From Sphagnum magellanicum (taxonomy: Eukaryota; Streptophyta; Sphagnopsida; Sphagnales; Sphagnaceae): DNA of 64,000 nt. The translations under genes were made by a program, and so were the position numbers. The stretch covers positions 14,171,390 through 14,235,389 of the forward strand of contig CM038911.1 of the NCBI GenBank assembly GCA_021904315.1, read 5' to 3'. Shown here in pieces: positions 1 to 12,526 of the stretch (positions are counted from its first letter, which is position 1; every line of letters starts with the position of its first letter). The notes under the pieces were generated by a model. It had not been told where the DNA came from. It ran no database searches and saw only the letters and a list, made by a program, of their open reading frames with translations.

Positions 1-722
1 CAATTGCTCCTCCTCTTGTTCTGTCCAACTGGGCCAGTGGTTATGCCCATAATATTCCTGTGGCAAGACCAGTCTCTGTTCAATTAGGTTCTTTGCTGTG
101 CCCTTTTAACAGCCATGTGTGCTTTCATTGTACAACATCAATACCTTGTCTCCCCAGAATTCAACAATTTGAAAATCTTCCGCAGTTCTAGTACCTGCAG
201 ACTAAATCACTAAGTAGTTCAAAATTCAGAAATCTCCCAGTACAGCAGTGCCCTTGGAATCTTCCACAGGACCGCAAAAATGACAAACAGCATAATGTCA
301 CACAGTGTGACTGGCCATGGTAATGCGTGAAGGCACAAATGTTAGTGATTTCAACAATGTACTTGGGCTTGAGGTGGCAAATAACCTGCTTCCAAGGGTT
401 GGCCTTGCACATTGCTGTATATGGAGTGCTCCATATACATCATAAGTATTTCCCAATTATGGAATTCCAGAAAAAAAATCCGTGAATTTTCTGTGAAGCA
501 AAAAGCTCTTGACTGTACTGACTGACGTATTTCTTTTCAATGGCAGTCCAATTGACCAGAGTTACACCTTCATGAGTTCTGAACAAATTTAGAATCTAGC
601 TGAAGGCATTATCAACTTCCTGACCAGGGGATATGCTGTAGCAGTGGCTCTTATGAACTTCCCTCAAAAGGCCAACCTGTACTAAATATAAATTATTGTT
701 GCCTGTGGTCAAAAAGTGATAA
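1..722. other. 3' flank of the RETICULATA-related gene, no further gene seen
   Basis: This stretch follows the stop codon of the minus-strand gene and probably holds its 3' untranslated region. No open frame here looks like a known domain, and I see no RNA gene or clear repeat. The base composition is more mixed than in the AT-rich intergenic DNA further right, which fits transcribed flank. Confidence 0.5.
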
Positions 723-3700
723 TCAGCGCCCTGCTGTAACTTTTCGCTTGACTTTTCTCTTGCCCAACATTTTCGGTGTTTGATGTTGCCTGCCTTCTTT
801 GCCTTGATTCTTATTGCCCTCAAAAAAGCCTGAAATCAGTCCCCTTGTGGGGATAAACCACCCAGGGATTGAATCAGATGATAAAGTTGGTCGATGATAA
901 GCTTTTTGCAATCCATCAGGTGTAACTGTAGCAAGCTCTCCGAGTCCAAGCCAAGTGAGGCGGGTCACATCCCCAATTTGGATGTTCAGCACCCTGCAAA
1001 CAAAACTGTGTCAAACCACTTTTCTAAACCCCTAGTGGCCAGCAAAGCAGATACCCAAGCAGAAATTAATGTTTAGCTCATGCTATTTCCACACCACACA
1101 AAGTGTCTAAGTACTTTTCAGCCTGTTTTCTGAACCATGCAAATTTCTGCAAAATAATGGAAATAATACTGGAAAAATTGACACCAAAGACAAAGAATGC
1201 ACAAACACACGCCAGGGAAAAATCTCATTATCAACTGGACACATTATTAAACTTAGCAAATCAAACAAGCACCGAAGCATATATATAATTTTTCACTGAG
1301 GATTAATGCGTATGTCCTGTTATTAGATGGTTAGATACACACATCACAATCAAGTTAACAAGTTCCCTATAGGAACAGTACAATTAATGAACAAAATGGT
1401 GATATCGTTGACTAAGGTGATCACAAACCTGAGTGCTGTGGAGAAAAACAAGACAACACCCAAATGATTGAAGTGTTGTTGCATGACCCTCTCTGCTCCA
1501 TTAAGCAGCTGATACCGCAGGTTACCAGATATTCCAAGAAAGGCTCCATGACTTAATGCACTGGTACTCACTGAAGGTATTGGCACTGATGTTCTGCACA
1601 CTCAAACAAAACCATAGAACAGTTAACTTTCCAAACAATGGCTTGCTAAGAGGAATCATACAGGCACTACTTAAACAATTACTACATGAAAATCCCTTAT
1701 GCAATCTGTCAGAAACAGGAAAACATGCTCTGTGACCATAGCAATAGCTATGGTAGTGGCAGATGCTCACAATATGCTTAAGCATTGAGGTCTTCACCCT
1801 AAAGCTCATTTCTTTGGAACTCATGATAATCAAACCACTAAAGATCAGTTGTCTTTGAATTGATAGACAGGCTATACTTGGTGGATGGAACAAAAAACTT
1901 ACTGCAGTTGATTTCTGGATGAAGGCATGACTCTAGCAAGGCCTGCACCTGCTGCCCCAGTGACCATGCCAACAAGGCTGAGCTCTGCAGCTTTATAGAA
2001 GAAGCTGTAGATCCTCTTTTGCAGATCAAATTCCCGGAGAGGGTAGCTTTTGTCAAAGACATTATTGGGAAGTTTTTGAATGGTATTCTGGAACTCATAC
2101 TTGAAAGTAGACCCATAAGACCGGCTAGGGGCTAGAGACCAGCAAATGGCCGCATTGCAGACTGCTAATGTCAGCACATTTGCTGCTGCCACATCCCACT
2201 CTTGTCTTATCCTGCCCAATCCCAAAGGAAAATGAGTCCTTTGATAACATGTGACATAATCAAAGAGATGTCTTGTCCAGATGACAGAGCACATAAGGAA
2301 TCTTCTGCTTACCTATCCCCACGGTGTTGACACTCCCACCATATACCATAGCCAATTGTAAAACCTTGCTCCAGTGTTAGCTTGTAGAGAAATGCTGGAT
2401 CTGCAAGAAGCCTGGACAATGTAACCTTGTCAAAATAATTTAAAATATTATAGGAACAGATATGCAGAGAGCCTAATAACAATCCATACTCACTGCCATT
2501 TGAAGCCAAACTTACCGGCCAATGAAAGCCCTAGAGACAGATGGAGGAACTATTCGTGATATGGCCCTTGAGACTGTCGGTCTTGCATTGACTGACAAAA
2601 ATCTCACCATCTGCCCTGAACTTATAAGTCCCTGTTTCACCAAGCAAGCAAGGTCATAAACATCATCAACAAGGCAAGTTTACAAGAACAAAAATATTTA
2701 CTTCCAGTTTCACATATTCTAGTGTGATGGGTAAACAAATTTGACATTCCACTGAAATCAAGGGCAACATCCATGCCTCCATATTAGGTCATATAGGGAT
2801 AAACCTTAAACCTAATTTCCCCAAATTACAGGATGTGTCTGCCCTCAAGGGTCTGCTACTTAAGCCCACTGCTGTCCTCAGGCAAAACTCACCAATTCAA
2901 CAGCTTGACGTATGCCTGCAGGCAAATCATTCATTGTTTTGAACCACTCTTGCAAAACAGCTGCTACAATTTTTCGGTCAAATACCTGCAAACGCACAAC
3001 CAAAAAATGAGTTCATGATATTCATTGAGAGCATAGATACAACTGCCTTTGTGATCTACTGTGGGCTCCATTCAGAGTTACAGGTGACTAGTCAATGTTT
3101 CAAGTTGAGACAGAAGTTTACTAATGTGCAAGCTGCTGAATCTTGATGCTCTGAATAAATTGAGAATGTAAATTACCTCAGGGAGAGCCAATCTGCGTCC
3201 AAAAAACCCTCCATCGTCTCCACCATCATCATCACCATCTTCACCAAAATAATCATCATCATCTCCATCATCATCTCCACCATCTCCACCTCCATTGAAG
3301 TTCTTGTTACCAATGTTCCCTCCACCGCCCCCAGCTTCCAACTGCCAAAACCAAGCTAGAATTTAAAAGATGATGGAGCACACAAATGACCCTAAAAAAC
3401 TGAAGAACAGATAGCATTCACTGTAAACAAAAGTTTCAAATAGCAAGTTGCAAAACCCTCCTAAATGGTCAATTGCCATCTTGAACACGAGGCTTCTTCA
3501 GTAGCAAGCATTTGTATTGAGATATAAAATCTGAAAGCCCTGAAATAGAGAAAAAAGAAGAAGGAAAAGAAGCTACAACAAGACCTTGATGCTTTTGAGT
3601 CTTGTGAACTCATCAGATGGAAGGCAAGTGACTCAGAAAGCAAAGTGCAAAAAAGAAATGATGAATTCGAGCATTAATGCCTTGAACAAGGCATTGGCAC

Positions 3701-4301
3701 ACATATTGGTTGCAATCTTTTAAGAATGTGCTCGCATGCAACTTTGTGGCCAGAGAACAAAATGCACCTTCTAGGGTTTCACCACAACCAGAAAGACTTC
3801 TGGGAAAAAGGGGAGCAAGGCGGGGATGGATACCTGGGGTGAAACCCTAGAAGTTGACTGAGACAAATCAAGCTTGGATTTCTCCAAAGTAGCACCACCA
3901 CCAAAGGCACCGTACTTCCCCTTCATCTCCGTGAACATAGACCTGAGTGAGATATCAGAAGATCCCTGCGCTTTCTCATCTTCAGTCCTAAACCCTCGCA
4001 CCCTAACAACCCTACACCAACTGCACCCAGCATTCGACCAACACTCCATTTTCTTCTTCTTCTTCATATGGTTCTTCTCACCACCAATCTTGTGGTGACG
4101 GCGATGCTCAACGACAGAGCGCCCTGAGAAGCCAGACACATTCATGGCATTGGACATGGGGACGGCCATTGCTGCCGGTGCTCCTAAAATCCGAAACTGC
4201 GAATTCCCGTTCAAAACTTGCGCTGGTTGAGACGGCAAGGACGGTCCCTGCAACGAGGTGCAAGGGCAGATAGATAATCCGGGCGGTGAGAGAAGCTCCA
4301 T
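723..4301 (-). CDS. RETICULATA-related (DUF3411) plastid membrane protein, 8 exons, 561 aa
   Basis: Spliced gene with coding exons 4301-3834, 3341-3177, 2985-2893, 2631-2516, 2411-2313, 2211-1903, 1593-1429 and 993-723. All introns are GT-AG (101-492 bp), and the joined frame is open for 562 codons including TGA. Residues 1-156 are Ser/Ala/basic-rich, like a chloroplast transit peptide. Residues 157-211 form a Gly/Asp-rich acidic tract. The DUF3411 core starts near residue 212. Diagnostic stretches are LLADPAFLYKL (exon 5), LAPSRSYGSTF and SYPLREFDLQKR (exon 6), and HGAFLGISGNLRYQLL (exon 7). Hydrophobic segments near 323-342, 391-409 and 459-476 suggest an integral membrane protein. The C-terminus is lysine/arginine-rich. 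Arabidopsis RETICULATA and its relatives lie in the chloroplast envelope and affect mesophyll and leaf-vein patterning; the biochemical role is unsettled. From memory the closest members are the RER5/RER6 type. The first in-frame ATG (4301) was chosen as start. Confidence 0.9.
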
Positions 4302-4660
4302 TTGATGATCGATCGCGAGCGAGATTCGCCGCAGCAAATCTGCGCAGCAATCCTGCGTCGTTGGACCTGCGTGACGCAGACTTCAAAGAGACTTTCTTCC
4401 TTGCAAACCAGAACACCTTATCGCTCTCCATCCACACCTGGGCAGTTTTATCTCCCTCTACCGAATCATCGGAAGCCACGTGGAACATGTACCTATCACC
4501 GTGCGAGTGATCTGACCTATCACCGTGGATCCGTGGGCTGGCGAACGCCGGCATCTTTTTCCAAGATGCCGGCGTACGCCAACCTGCCCGCCGCCTGCTG
4601 CCCGGGCCCAGTACCTGCCCGCTCTTGCTGGCTGGCTGATGCCCGTTTTTAAAAACACTT
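4302..4660. promoter_or_regulatory. GC-rich 5' leader/promoter region of the RETICULATA-related gene
   Basis: Immediately upstream of the minus-strand start codon the sequence turns CpG-rich and then falls abruptly into AT-rich DNA near 4660. Overlapping open frames on both strands here have no recognisable domain and look like products of the high GC content. A 13-bp motif, acctatcaccgtg, occurs twice at about 4490 and 4515. The position and composition suit a promoter plus 5' untranslated region. I could not place a TATA box. Confidence 0.45.
4541..4579. repeat. GC-rich inverted repeat (hairpin) upstream of the RETICULATA-related gene
   Basis: Two 17-base arms (4541-4557 and 4563-4579) are reverse complements except at one position, separated by a 5-base loop. 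The inner 12 bases, CGCCGGCATCTT, pair perfectly. It lies about 240-280 bases upstream of the start codon, so it may be in the promoter or the 5' leader. It resembles the stem of a strong hairpin; I know no named element with this sequence. Confidence 0.8.
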
Positions 4661-7600
4661 TTAAACTTTAATTTTAAAGTATAAATTTCGATTCCCCCCC
4701 CCCTCCTTTTTTTTCTTATTCTTCCTTTAAAAAAATTTCTTACATAATAATCTGGATGTCATTTTTTTAAGGAATTTATTAAAGGACTTAAACAAATTTG
4801 AATTTAAATTATCCAAACTTTAGAAAAGTTCAAAAATAATTTAAAGCAATTTGGATAGTTCAAACAAGTTTTGAATTGCAAATTGAATCTAGTGGTCAAT
4901 AGGCTCCATGCAAAACATTATTGATAGTGACCATAAAAATCACATCAAACAAGGTTAATTTGAATATTGTGTAGATTGCATAATTTTTTAGAAAACATGT
5001 AAAAAGAAAATTGAATTAATACTTGGTGATCACCAAGCAATGAATATTAAAAAATGAAGATTCAAAATGTTCTCAAAATAATAAAGCAATCATCAAGAAT
5101 CCATCATTTAAAACAAAAATTATTATATACATAATGCATTATATTATGTCATTTCAACTGAAAACTAGGATTATAAGTTTGCAAGCTTAACAAATTCATC
5201 AATTGCTAGTGTATTATTACTAGTACAATTATAATATTCATGATTCTCCAACAATTAGATGAGTAATTACATCAACACATTCTCAAAATAGAAATCCGAT
5301 TAAAAAACATTTTGAATGTTTTCTACTTTCAAAGGTATAAACATTGTCATGTGGTTTGCGAACAAAACTCAGTAATTGAAGATGATAAATAAACATAATT
5401 CAAGGATGAACCATGAAAACACATGAAATCAACTTTTCTTATGTAATAAAGTAAAAAGTTCATACATAAAGGAAATTGAGTAATGCCAACGTACCCATTA
5501 TCACTCTTCATATATTGTATGAATCAAGAATATTTGATGAATAAGAAGTCAAATAAGACTTCAAATATTTGAAAATGATTTCATAATAGACGCCAATTGT
5601 TTTGGTCAATGGCAATCCAATCAATGTTGACCACAAACAAGATGTAATGTCCAACCATTTTATTCTTTGACAACCTTTAAAAGACTTAATGAAAATATTG
5701 TTATATTTGGAATTTCAAAGGGCCTTGCTTGGTTCATCATTAATGAATAATGTTTAGTTTTTTATCACATAGGGTAATCTTCAATGTGCAAAATACACAT
5801 GTTTCAAATCCTTAAGATAATAATATGTTCATGTAATGAGTTGACCAAAAGTCCTTGCACATTGTTCACGTCCCCAAATAAAAACAAATTGATCAGTAAA
5901 TATTTGTGGTATCAACAAAAGAAAAACTTACATCACATCTTTGAACAACATACAAAGACCAAATTGCAATATAACTTTTTTTGATTACTTGAAGTAGAAA
6001 TGTTGCACTCTAGCTTTTGCTTTCACTTTGTTAATGTCAATATTGTTCCTTATAACATGATGATTCCCTTTTAGGACAACACATTGTGAAAAGTAACACA
6101 TGACACCATTCACACAAATAATTAACAACTTTTTGCGGGCAATAGAACATGAACAAAAACACTTATGTAAATATTTGGTGGGTGGAAACGGACATAAATA
6201 AACAACTTACAAAAATAAAGAAATGTGATTCCAACCAATTTTTAAAAAAATTGGAATCAAATGTAAAACATCAAAGGATAATTTGGAATGTCTGCTTTGA
6301 ACATCCATAGAATAATAGTAAAAGGGAGTTAATAAACTAGATTCAAAACATACCAAATATTACATGGTGGGCACATGGTGGTTTTGATTTTATAAGGTTA
6401 AAAATATGAAAAGAAAACATTAAACAACCACCAAATGGTTGTAGTTGTGAAGGTTAGAAATATGAACATAGTGAAAACAAGGAAGGAGTACATATGAAGT
6501 TCAACCTAGTGACCACCAAGTCATGAGAAGGTTGAAAGTGCAAGCTTTGAAGACATATGCTAAACCCAACATTTAAAATAATAATTTTTCATTCATTAAC
6601 TTTAATGATTTTCACAAATGACATTATTTAATGCTAGAGACTTGAAAGGTGAATTCTAAATAAATGAAAAAAAATGTAGCAAGAGCAATTTTTTTAAATT
6701 ACAATTTTTTTTCAATTTTTTATTTTTACAATCATCACACCTACTAATGCATTTCACAAATAACATTTTATATTATCCATGTGCATCTCAATTAATACTT
6801 CTAATACTACTAAAAGGATTGTCCCATACAAAAACTGTGAGAACACCATATTTAGAAAAATGAAGGGATTCCAAGTAAGGGAGAATAGTCCCAAGCAAAT
6901 TATTGTCCCCACAAGAACTATCAAAATACTCCAAAACAATGGCATTAAATGGACCATTGAACAAACTTTGTAAAATGCATTATTGGGGTGAGTGTCATAA
7001 TATTTAATTTAGAAAAAAATGTCAAGGTTTTTACGGAAAACATGCTTAATAGGATTAGTTACAAAAAATTAACATTTTGAATGCAACATTTTTGGCCAAG
7101 TACTTTGAAAGGATAAATGGTAATTCTTGTTTCACATCAAATTTGATCCAAAATAATTATTAATGTTGGGTGAAAATGTGATATAATGAACCAACAAGAT
7201 TACTTTAGAAAAAGGACCACATGTTTTTTTCCCCAATTTTTTTTTTCAGACGAATGAATTTTAGAATAATTTTTTTTGCAACTTGTTATAATAATTTCTT
7301 ATAGTTGTCCAAGTACATGAAATTTTTTTAAAAATCATTTTTGAATAGATATGAATTTTTAAAATGTCCTAATTCCTTGTAAATTCAGTGTTTTGTCTTT
7401 TAAAATGATAATAATTTCAAATCATAACCATTTTATTTATTTTTACATTTTATGTTTTCTTGTATAATAAATTACAACTTTTCTTAACACATCATGTACA
7501 TTTTACCCTATTTATGTAAGGTAAAGGATTTTTGAAGTTTTAAAATTTTAAATCAGTTTTGGAAAGTTCTTTGAATTTTTAAAGTTTTAAAATTCTACAT

Positions 7601-8337
7601 ATTTTAGGGTATGGGTGCTTTTTAAATGTGGTTAATAAGTCTTTATCTTCTTAATTTTTTTCCCATCAATTTTTTAATATTATATCAGCCCTTTTAATAT
7701 TCCTTTGCAAAATTGGCACTTGTCTAATGCCATAGGTGTTCATTTTTAAAGGTACTAAATTAAAACTTAAACTTAAAATCTCATCAAATGGATTTTTCGT
7801 TTGAATTCCTGGACATTCATATGAATGAAAAAACATCAACTTGCTATGATTGCCATGGCTTTAAATGGCAAAACATAAATATTTATCCAATTTTGATTGG
7901 TAATGAGACAATTCTAAATACAAGAAAATAATGCCAATAAGTTAGTATTTTTTTTCTATTTTTCTTCCTCATAGGAATGAAAGAAAATGATATTAAAGGC
8001 AAGAATTTTGCAACATTTGTAAGGCATATTATCTACCAACAATGTGTTTCCAAGCTGAATATAAAGATACTTAAGAAAAAAACCAATTTTTTTTTTATGG
8101 TAAATAATTTTGTCATGAATCCTAAGGATGTCATGTTTAATATGAACTTGTAGAATATGCTTGTTAGTTTTGCATAGATTTTGATTAATAGACTTTTGAA
8201 AATTGATTATTGTTTGCACCTTTTTGCAATTTCCCTCAAGTACATAATCATATTGTGAAATAAAATTGAAGTCGATAAGTATATAACAAACTACTCTATG
8301 CACCTCATGAGAAATTCTTTGAATCTAGGTTTCAAAA
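4661..8337. other. AT-rich intergenic DNA without recognisable gene
   Basis: About 3.7 kb of AT-rich sequence with many short homopolymer runs. All open frames are short and carry no known motif. I see no tandem array or intact terminal repeats here. Confidence 0.6.
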
Positions 8338-9272
8338 TAGGGCGAAAGCATGGTAAAATAAACCAGAGAATTACCTTGCTACATAAATGGAAAATGACCA
8401 TCAAGTAGGCCTTGGTATATTGAATTAAAAAAATTATTTACTTTAATTTTTAATTATATGAAGTTCTTTGACTTTGTTACAATGATATTTTAAAACCACA
8501 TGTTTGAAGAAAGTTTGTATATATTCATCAAAATCAAGCAAATGTCACAACCTACAAAATAGATAAAATTCAAGCACAAGTACATTAAATGTTGGATTTA
8601 TTTTATTTTTAAGTCAATGGCATGTTAAATATACTAGTGGACTTTGATATTTTTCATAATAGATGGATGCAAGCAAGGTATTTTGTATATACTTGTTACC
8701 TTGTTCTCTACTTGAAAACACCCAAAAAAACATTTAAAAAAACTTCTAACCTTCCTCTAACATTTCAACATGAATGAAACTTTTAGTTTTTTGCATGGGC
8801 ATCTCTAACCTCCTTCTAACTTCTCAAAACAATTTGTGTCATATCATTTTGACTTGAAAAAGTACCCCAACAATTACGTCATTTTTTAGGGGTTGGGGAT
8901 GATTTTAGTTATGAAGATAAACTCCATTTACCAAAATATATATATTGGAATGTTCACCACATCAATATTGAGGTTCATGAAAAGAAAACCAAATATTTGC
9001 AAAAACAATTCACCTACTTTCAAGTACTTGAACTTTATTGTTCAAGCTATCAAAATTTTTGGGTCCAATTCAAATACTTGCAAGTAGTGTAAAAAAACAT
9101 GCTTATAACAATTTAGCTTTTGAAGTTCATGCAAACATAAGTTAAGAAATGCACCCAAAAAATAATATTAATATGTTCATAAAGTCATCTACTTGTTAGT
9201 CCTTTTATATAGAAACCCCAATTTTTTTTTCTTACACTATTTTTTGTGTATGTTTTACCATGCTTTCACCTA
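8338..9272. mobile_element. TIR element (MITE-like), GGTGAAAGC family, with TA flanks
   Basis: The left end at 8340 reads GGGCGAAAGCATGGTAAAAT. The right end at 9270, reverse-complemented, reads GGTGAAAGCATGGTAAAACA. After a one-base offset about 20 terminal bases match, and TA lies directly outside both ends (8338-8339 and 9271-9272). The interior of about 930 bp is AT-rich and encodes no transposase, so it is a non-autonomous DNA transposon if real. Its outermost bases match the ends of elements at 58974-59594 and 62982-63783. TA target duplications would suit Tc1/mariner, but the superfamily is not settled. Confidence 0.6.
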
Positions 9273-11224
9273 GACTCAAAATATATTTAACATTTAATGT
9301 AGAAATAAAAATGAATACAATATTAACCTATTAGTTTCATTCAAATTACTTATTACTTACTTTTATTGTACTAAAATTTTTCAAATTTTGTATCGAATTC
9401 ATAAAAATTCAATGGAAGCATGGAGACTTCCATAATGAGACTTAAAAAATAAAATGAACCTACTTTCTTATGTTTATGTTGAAAAATTGCCATATTTAAA
9501 ATTTGGATTTGGATGAATGTATTTTTTGGTCCACTTTACCATGCTTGGACCCAATAACCATTTTATTGAGGATATGGTAATGACATTGGTTAAATGGTAG
9601 AATCAATAGGTTATTAATTGTGAAATATTGCTTCCCAACAAGTACACCTTTGAAGTCAAAAATTATGTGCAAAGGCCTCACCTTAGGTTCCTTACATCAT
9701 TATAATAAAGAGATTTGAGACTTTTGGAAGCAACTAATTGAAGATCATTTGAGCCCTTATCTTTTTCACTAATATTAAAGGCCATTGGAGTTAATTTGTC
9801 ATATCTTTAAACATCAAGTTTGAAAAATGGGGATGGTGGAAATGGAGGTGCAGATTGTGGAGATGGAAGCAAGGATGGTGGAGATGGAGGGAGGGACATT
9901 GGCGTTTTACTTTTCAATTCTAAACCTTTGATTTTTCCTTCTCCAAGTAATTGAATATCATTCTTGTGAAATCCACCATGGCCTTAATGGGATTTGAATT
10001 TTCACCAATTGTTTGAATATTTAGATCTATGTTTTGAAAGGAATTTCTAAAAACCTCATCTAGTTGATACCCATTGTCAACTATCTTGTAGATAAAACCA
10101 CCATGTGATTTTTTGGGGTTCATTTGAAAATTTCTTCAAGAGGATCCTTGTCATGGGACTACACATTAATTCCCATAAATTTTCAATAAAATTTGAATAA
10201 TGATGTTTTGTTTTTCCATGAAATTTGGGTTGAATGTTTTTAATTATGTTTATTTCATTTAACATATAGGGTTGTTTAGATCTATGTATTTGAACTTTTT
10301 TGTAAGTAGGTGACTCAAGCTACCACCCTCTGAAGTGTTGAATGTCTTGATTTGGGGTCTTTTTGTCATTGATCTATTTAACTTTTGAAAAAGATATTGA
10401 AACAAAATCTAAAGTTTTTGAAGTGTTCTTTGCAATAAAGGATTGTAGATAGCCTTATTGCAAATCCTATTACATCCTATTAATCATAAGTGCTAGCCAT
10501 TATGATGATTGACTTTTTGTTTGGATTTTAGAAATGTAAAAAAATTCATGATGTAGATTTTTATATATTTTATTTTGTTCTAGATTTTGAATAGATTATA
10601 TTCTTATCTATAGCCATGGTCATGAGTTAATGAGTTAGTGGAGGGTGCAAATTCCTTAAGGTGTATCAAAATCTTGTCATAGTGTCACCTTTTTTTATCT
10701 TTTTTACCTAGTCCTTTTTTTACCATGTAAAGACACATTTATGGATGATTATGATGGAATCTAAAATTGTAATAGTTTAAAATATAGTCATTTTGAAATT
10801 TTTGACAACTTTTGATTCATAATTTTTTATGGGGATCAAAATATAGGGTCAAAAAGGACTATAGTAGGGATTAAGCTGTTTTCATCTTGTGTGGTACACC
10901 TTAAAGGATTTTCACCTTAGAGAATAATGGTAGTTAGTGATTTTATTCATGATGAAATTGAAGGTCCAATACTTGTGTTCAAATACTAATTAGTTTTAGT
11001 GGATTTGAAATGTGCAAATTAGGTGGTAAAAGTTTTGGGTTTCTTTTGAAAGTTCAGAACATGGTTGTTAATATGCTTTTGTCACTTTGTTTTATTTGGT
11101 TTTGGATGCTAAGGTGTTAATCTCCTTCAATAAGGTGGATGACTCAACTCTCAATGTGCATGTGTCTTTTTAATAGACATGTCATGTTGTAACGTTTGAA
11201 TGTTTAACAATCCTTGAAAATGTG
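9273..11224. other. AT-rich intergenic DNA without recognisable gene
   Basis: No coding or RNA gene is visible. A short purine-rich run of GGTGGAGATGG-like units lies at about 9830-9895. A small near-palindrome around 9530-9553 (ggtcc...ggacc) contains the core accatgctt, which also occurs in the ends of the neighbouring TIR element. Confidence 0.55.
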
Positions 11225-11662
11225 GGATTTTGGTTCAAACTTGTACTTCAATCCTTACAGAAATGTCTCCTACAGAGCTTTATTTGTTGGAGTACTTAGG
11301 TTCTTGTCTAGTGCTTGAGTCCTTAAAATTATAAATTATACAATCCTTTGCTTGTTATTGAAAATGCCCTAGTCTTTCAAAATATTGAAAGAGTGCTTTG
11401 TTATTTATTGAAGTGCTTCAGTCCTTAGAAATCCTTAAGGAATGCTTTACTACTTATTGAAGTGTTGTAATCCTTAAAAATCTATAAGGAGTGTTTATTA
11501 CTTATTAAAATGCTCCAATATTTAGAGATGTCTACTACAATGTTTTACTCTTAAGTGAAATGCTTCAATCCTTAAATGTGGACCTACTATAGTGTTTTAC
11601 TCCTTAATTGAATTGATATAGTATTTAGAAATGTCTAAGGAGTGCTTATTTATTACTAAATT
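11225..11662. repeat. Degenerate minisatellite of about 50 bp, left part
   Basis: Units of about 48-54 bp repeat with the pattern TTATTGAA-TGCTTCA-TCCTTAGAAATGTCTAAGGA-TGCTTTACT. Unit starts are visible near 11354, 11405, 11455, 11502, 11551 and 11604. Divergence between units is high. The array stops abruptly at the retrotransposon boundary at 11662 and resumes beyond it at 18519 with the same unit, so it was one array before the insertion. Confidence 0.75.
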
Positions 11663-12483
11663 TTTCCCAACCCCACTTTGGCCAATTGTGGGGGTGAAGC
11701 CCAACACTTGGAAAAGTTAGAGGTTTGGAGTCCTCCGGGACTCCCGAATGTTTAAAGCTCGACAACAAGGCCCAAAACACCTCGCATTGGGGTGTTCTTG
11801 GTGTCATTGGAAAGGTCTTGAAACGTAGATATCGAAACTGGCCTCGCATTGTCAATTCGGACATCTACAGCCCAAGTTATGGGCAAAAGAAAGGCCGGGA
11901 GTCAAATTGGCAATTTGACTCCCGACCACTAAAAGTCGGGAATCGACCTCTTCCCGACGTCGCCTTGAAGAGTGCGACACGGCGTTGAAAAGCTCTTGAC
12001 GAGAGCTACAACATTGATTCAGGACTCGTCTCGATCCGAGTTTGGGGCGAGGAGCTATGGCTGTTCAAAGTTCTGAGAGTCCAGCCGGGACACTTTCGGG
12101 ACTCCATTTCGGGAGTCCTAACAAAATGTGCCATTCGGATGTAGCCTCCGCGACTAGCCGCAGAGAATACTATAAGGGGGAAGGTGGTGACTTCCCCCGA
12201 GTCCGGGCCGTGGTGAGTCTTGTGTGTCCAAGTGCCCGTGGCAAGTCCCAACACCCAAAGGTGTCCGGAATGCTAAACTAACTCGATTTGGTTAGTTTTT
12301 GGATACAAATTCACACGAGTTAAGCTAGTCCCTCTTCCTAGTCTAATCCCTGGGCTCCCAACTCGACCCTCTACCCCTTTTTAGAGTTGGAAGCCGGGAG
12401 CGTGCTACCAAGTCTCAACTTTCCTCAACTTGATTTTGTGAAACCCTCGAGTGGGTTTCACCCCGTGACTTGGGAGTGCATCA
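11663..12483 (+). repeat. 5' LTR
   Basis: This 821-bp copy matches 17698-18518 along its whole length. Its first bases read TTTCCCAACC where the other copy has TGTCGCAACC, so the canonical TG start is lost here. It ends TCA at 12483, directly before the primer-binding site. The LTR contains several pairs of reversed GGGAGTC/GACTCCC words around 11895-11925 that could form hairpins. Confidence 0.95.
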
Positions 12484-12485
12484 CG

Positions 12486-12497
12486 TGGTATCAGAGC
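12486..12497 (+). other. Primer-binding site complementary to initiator tRNA-Met
   Basis: TGGTATCAGAGC lies two bases after the 5' LTR. This is the usual primer-binding site of plant Ty3/gypsy and many copia elements, matching the 3' end of initiator tRNA-Met. It marks where minus-strand DNA synthesis starts. Confidence 0.9.
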
Positions 12498-12526
12498 AAG
12501 TGGTGAAGCTCACTTCTTGGGTTGGG

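Noticed and set aside
4108..4554. A 148-codon minus-strand open frame upstream of and overlapping the RETICULATA-related start
   Set aside because: It overlaps exon 1 in another frame, has no recognisable domain, and is explained by the high GC content.
11646..12281. Open frames of 70-87 codons in both LTRs
   Set aside because: They are present only because the LTR is GC-richer; LTRs do not normally encode protein and no motif is seen.
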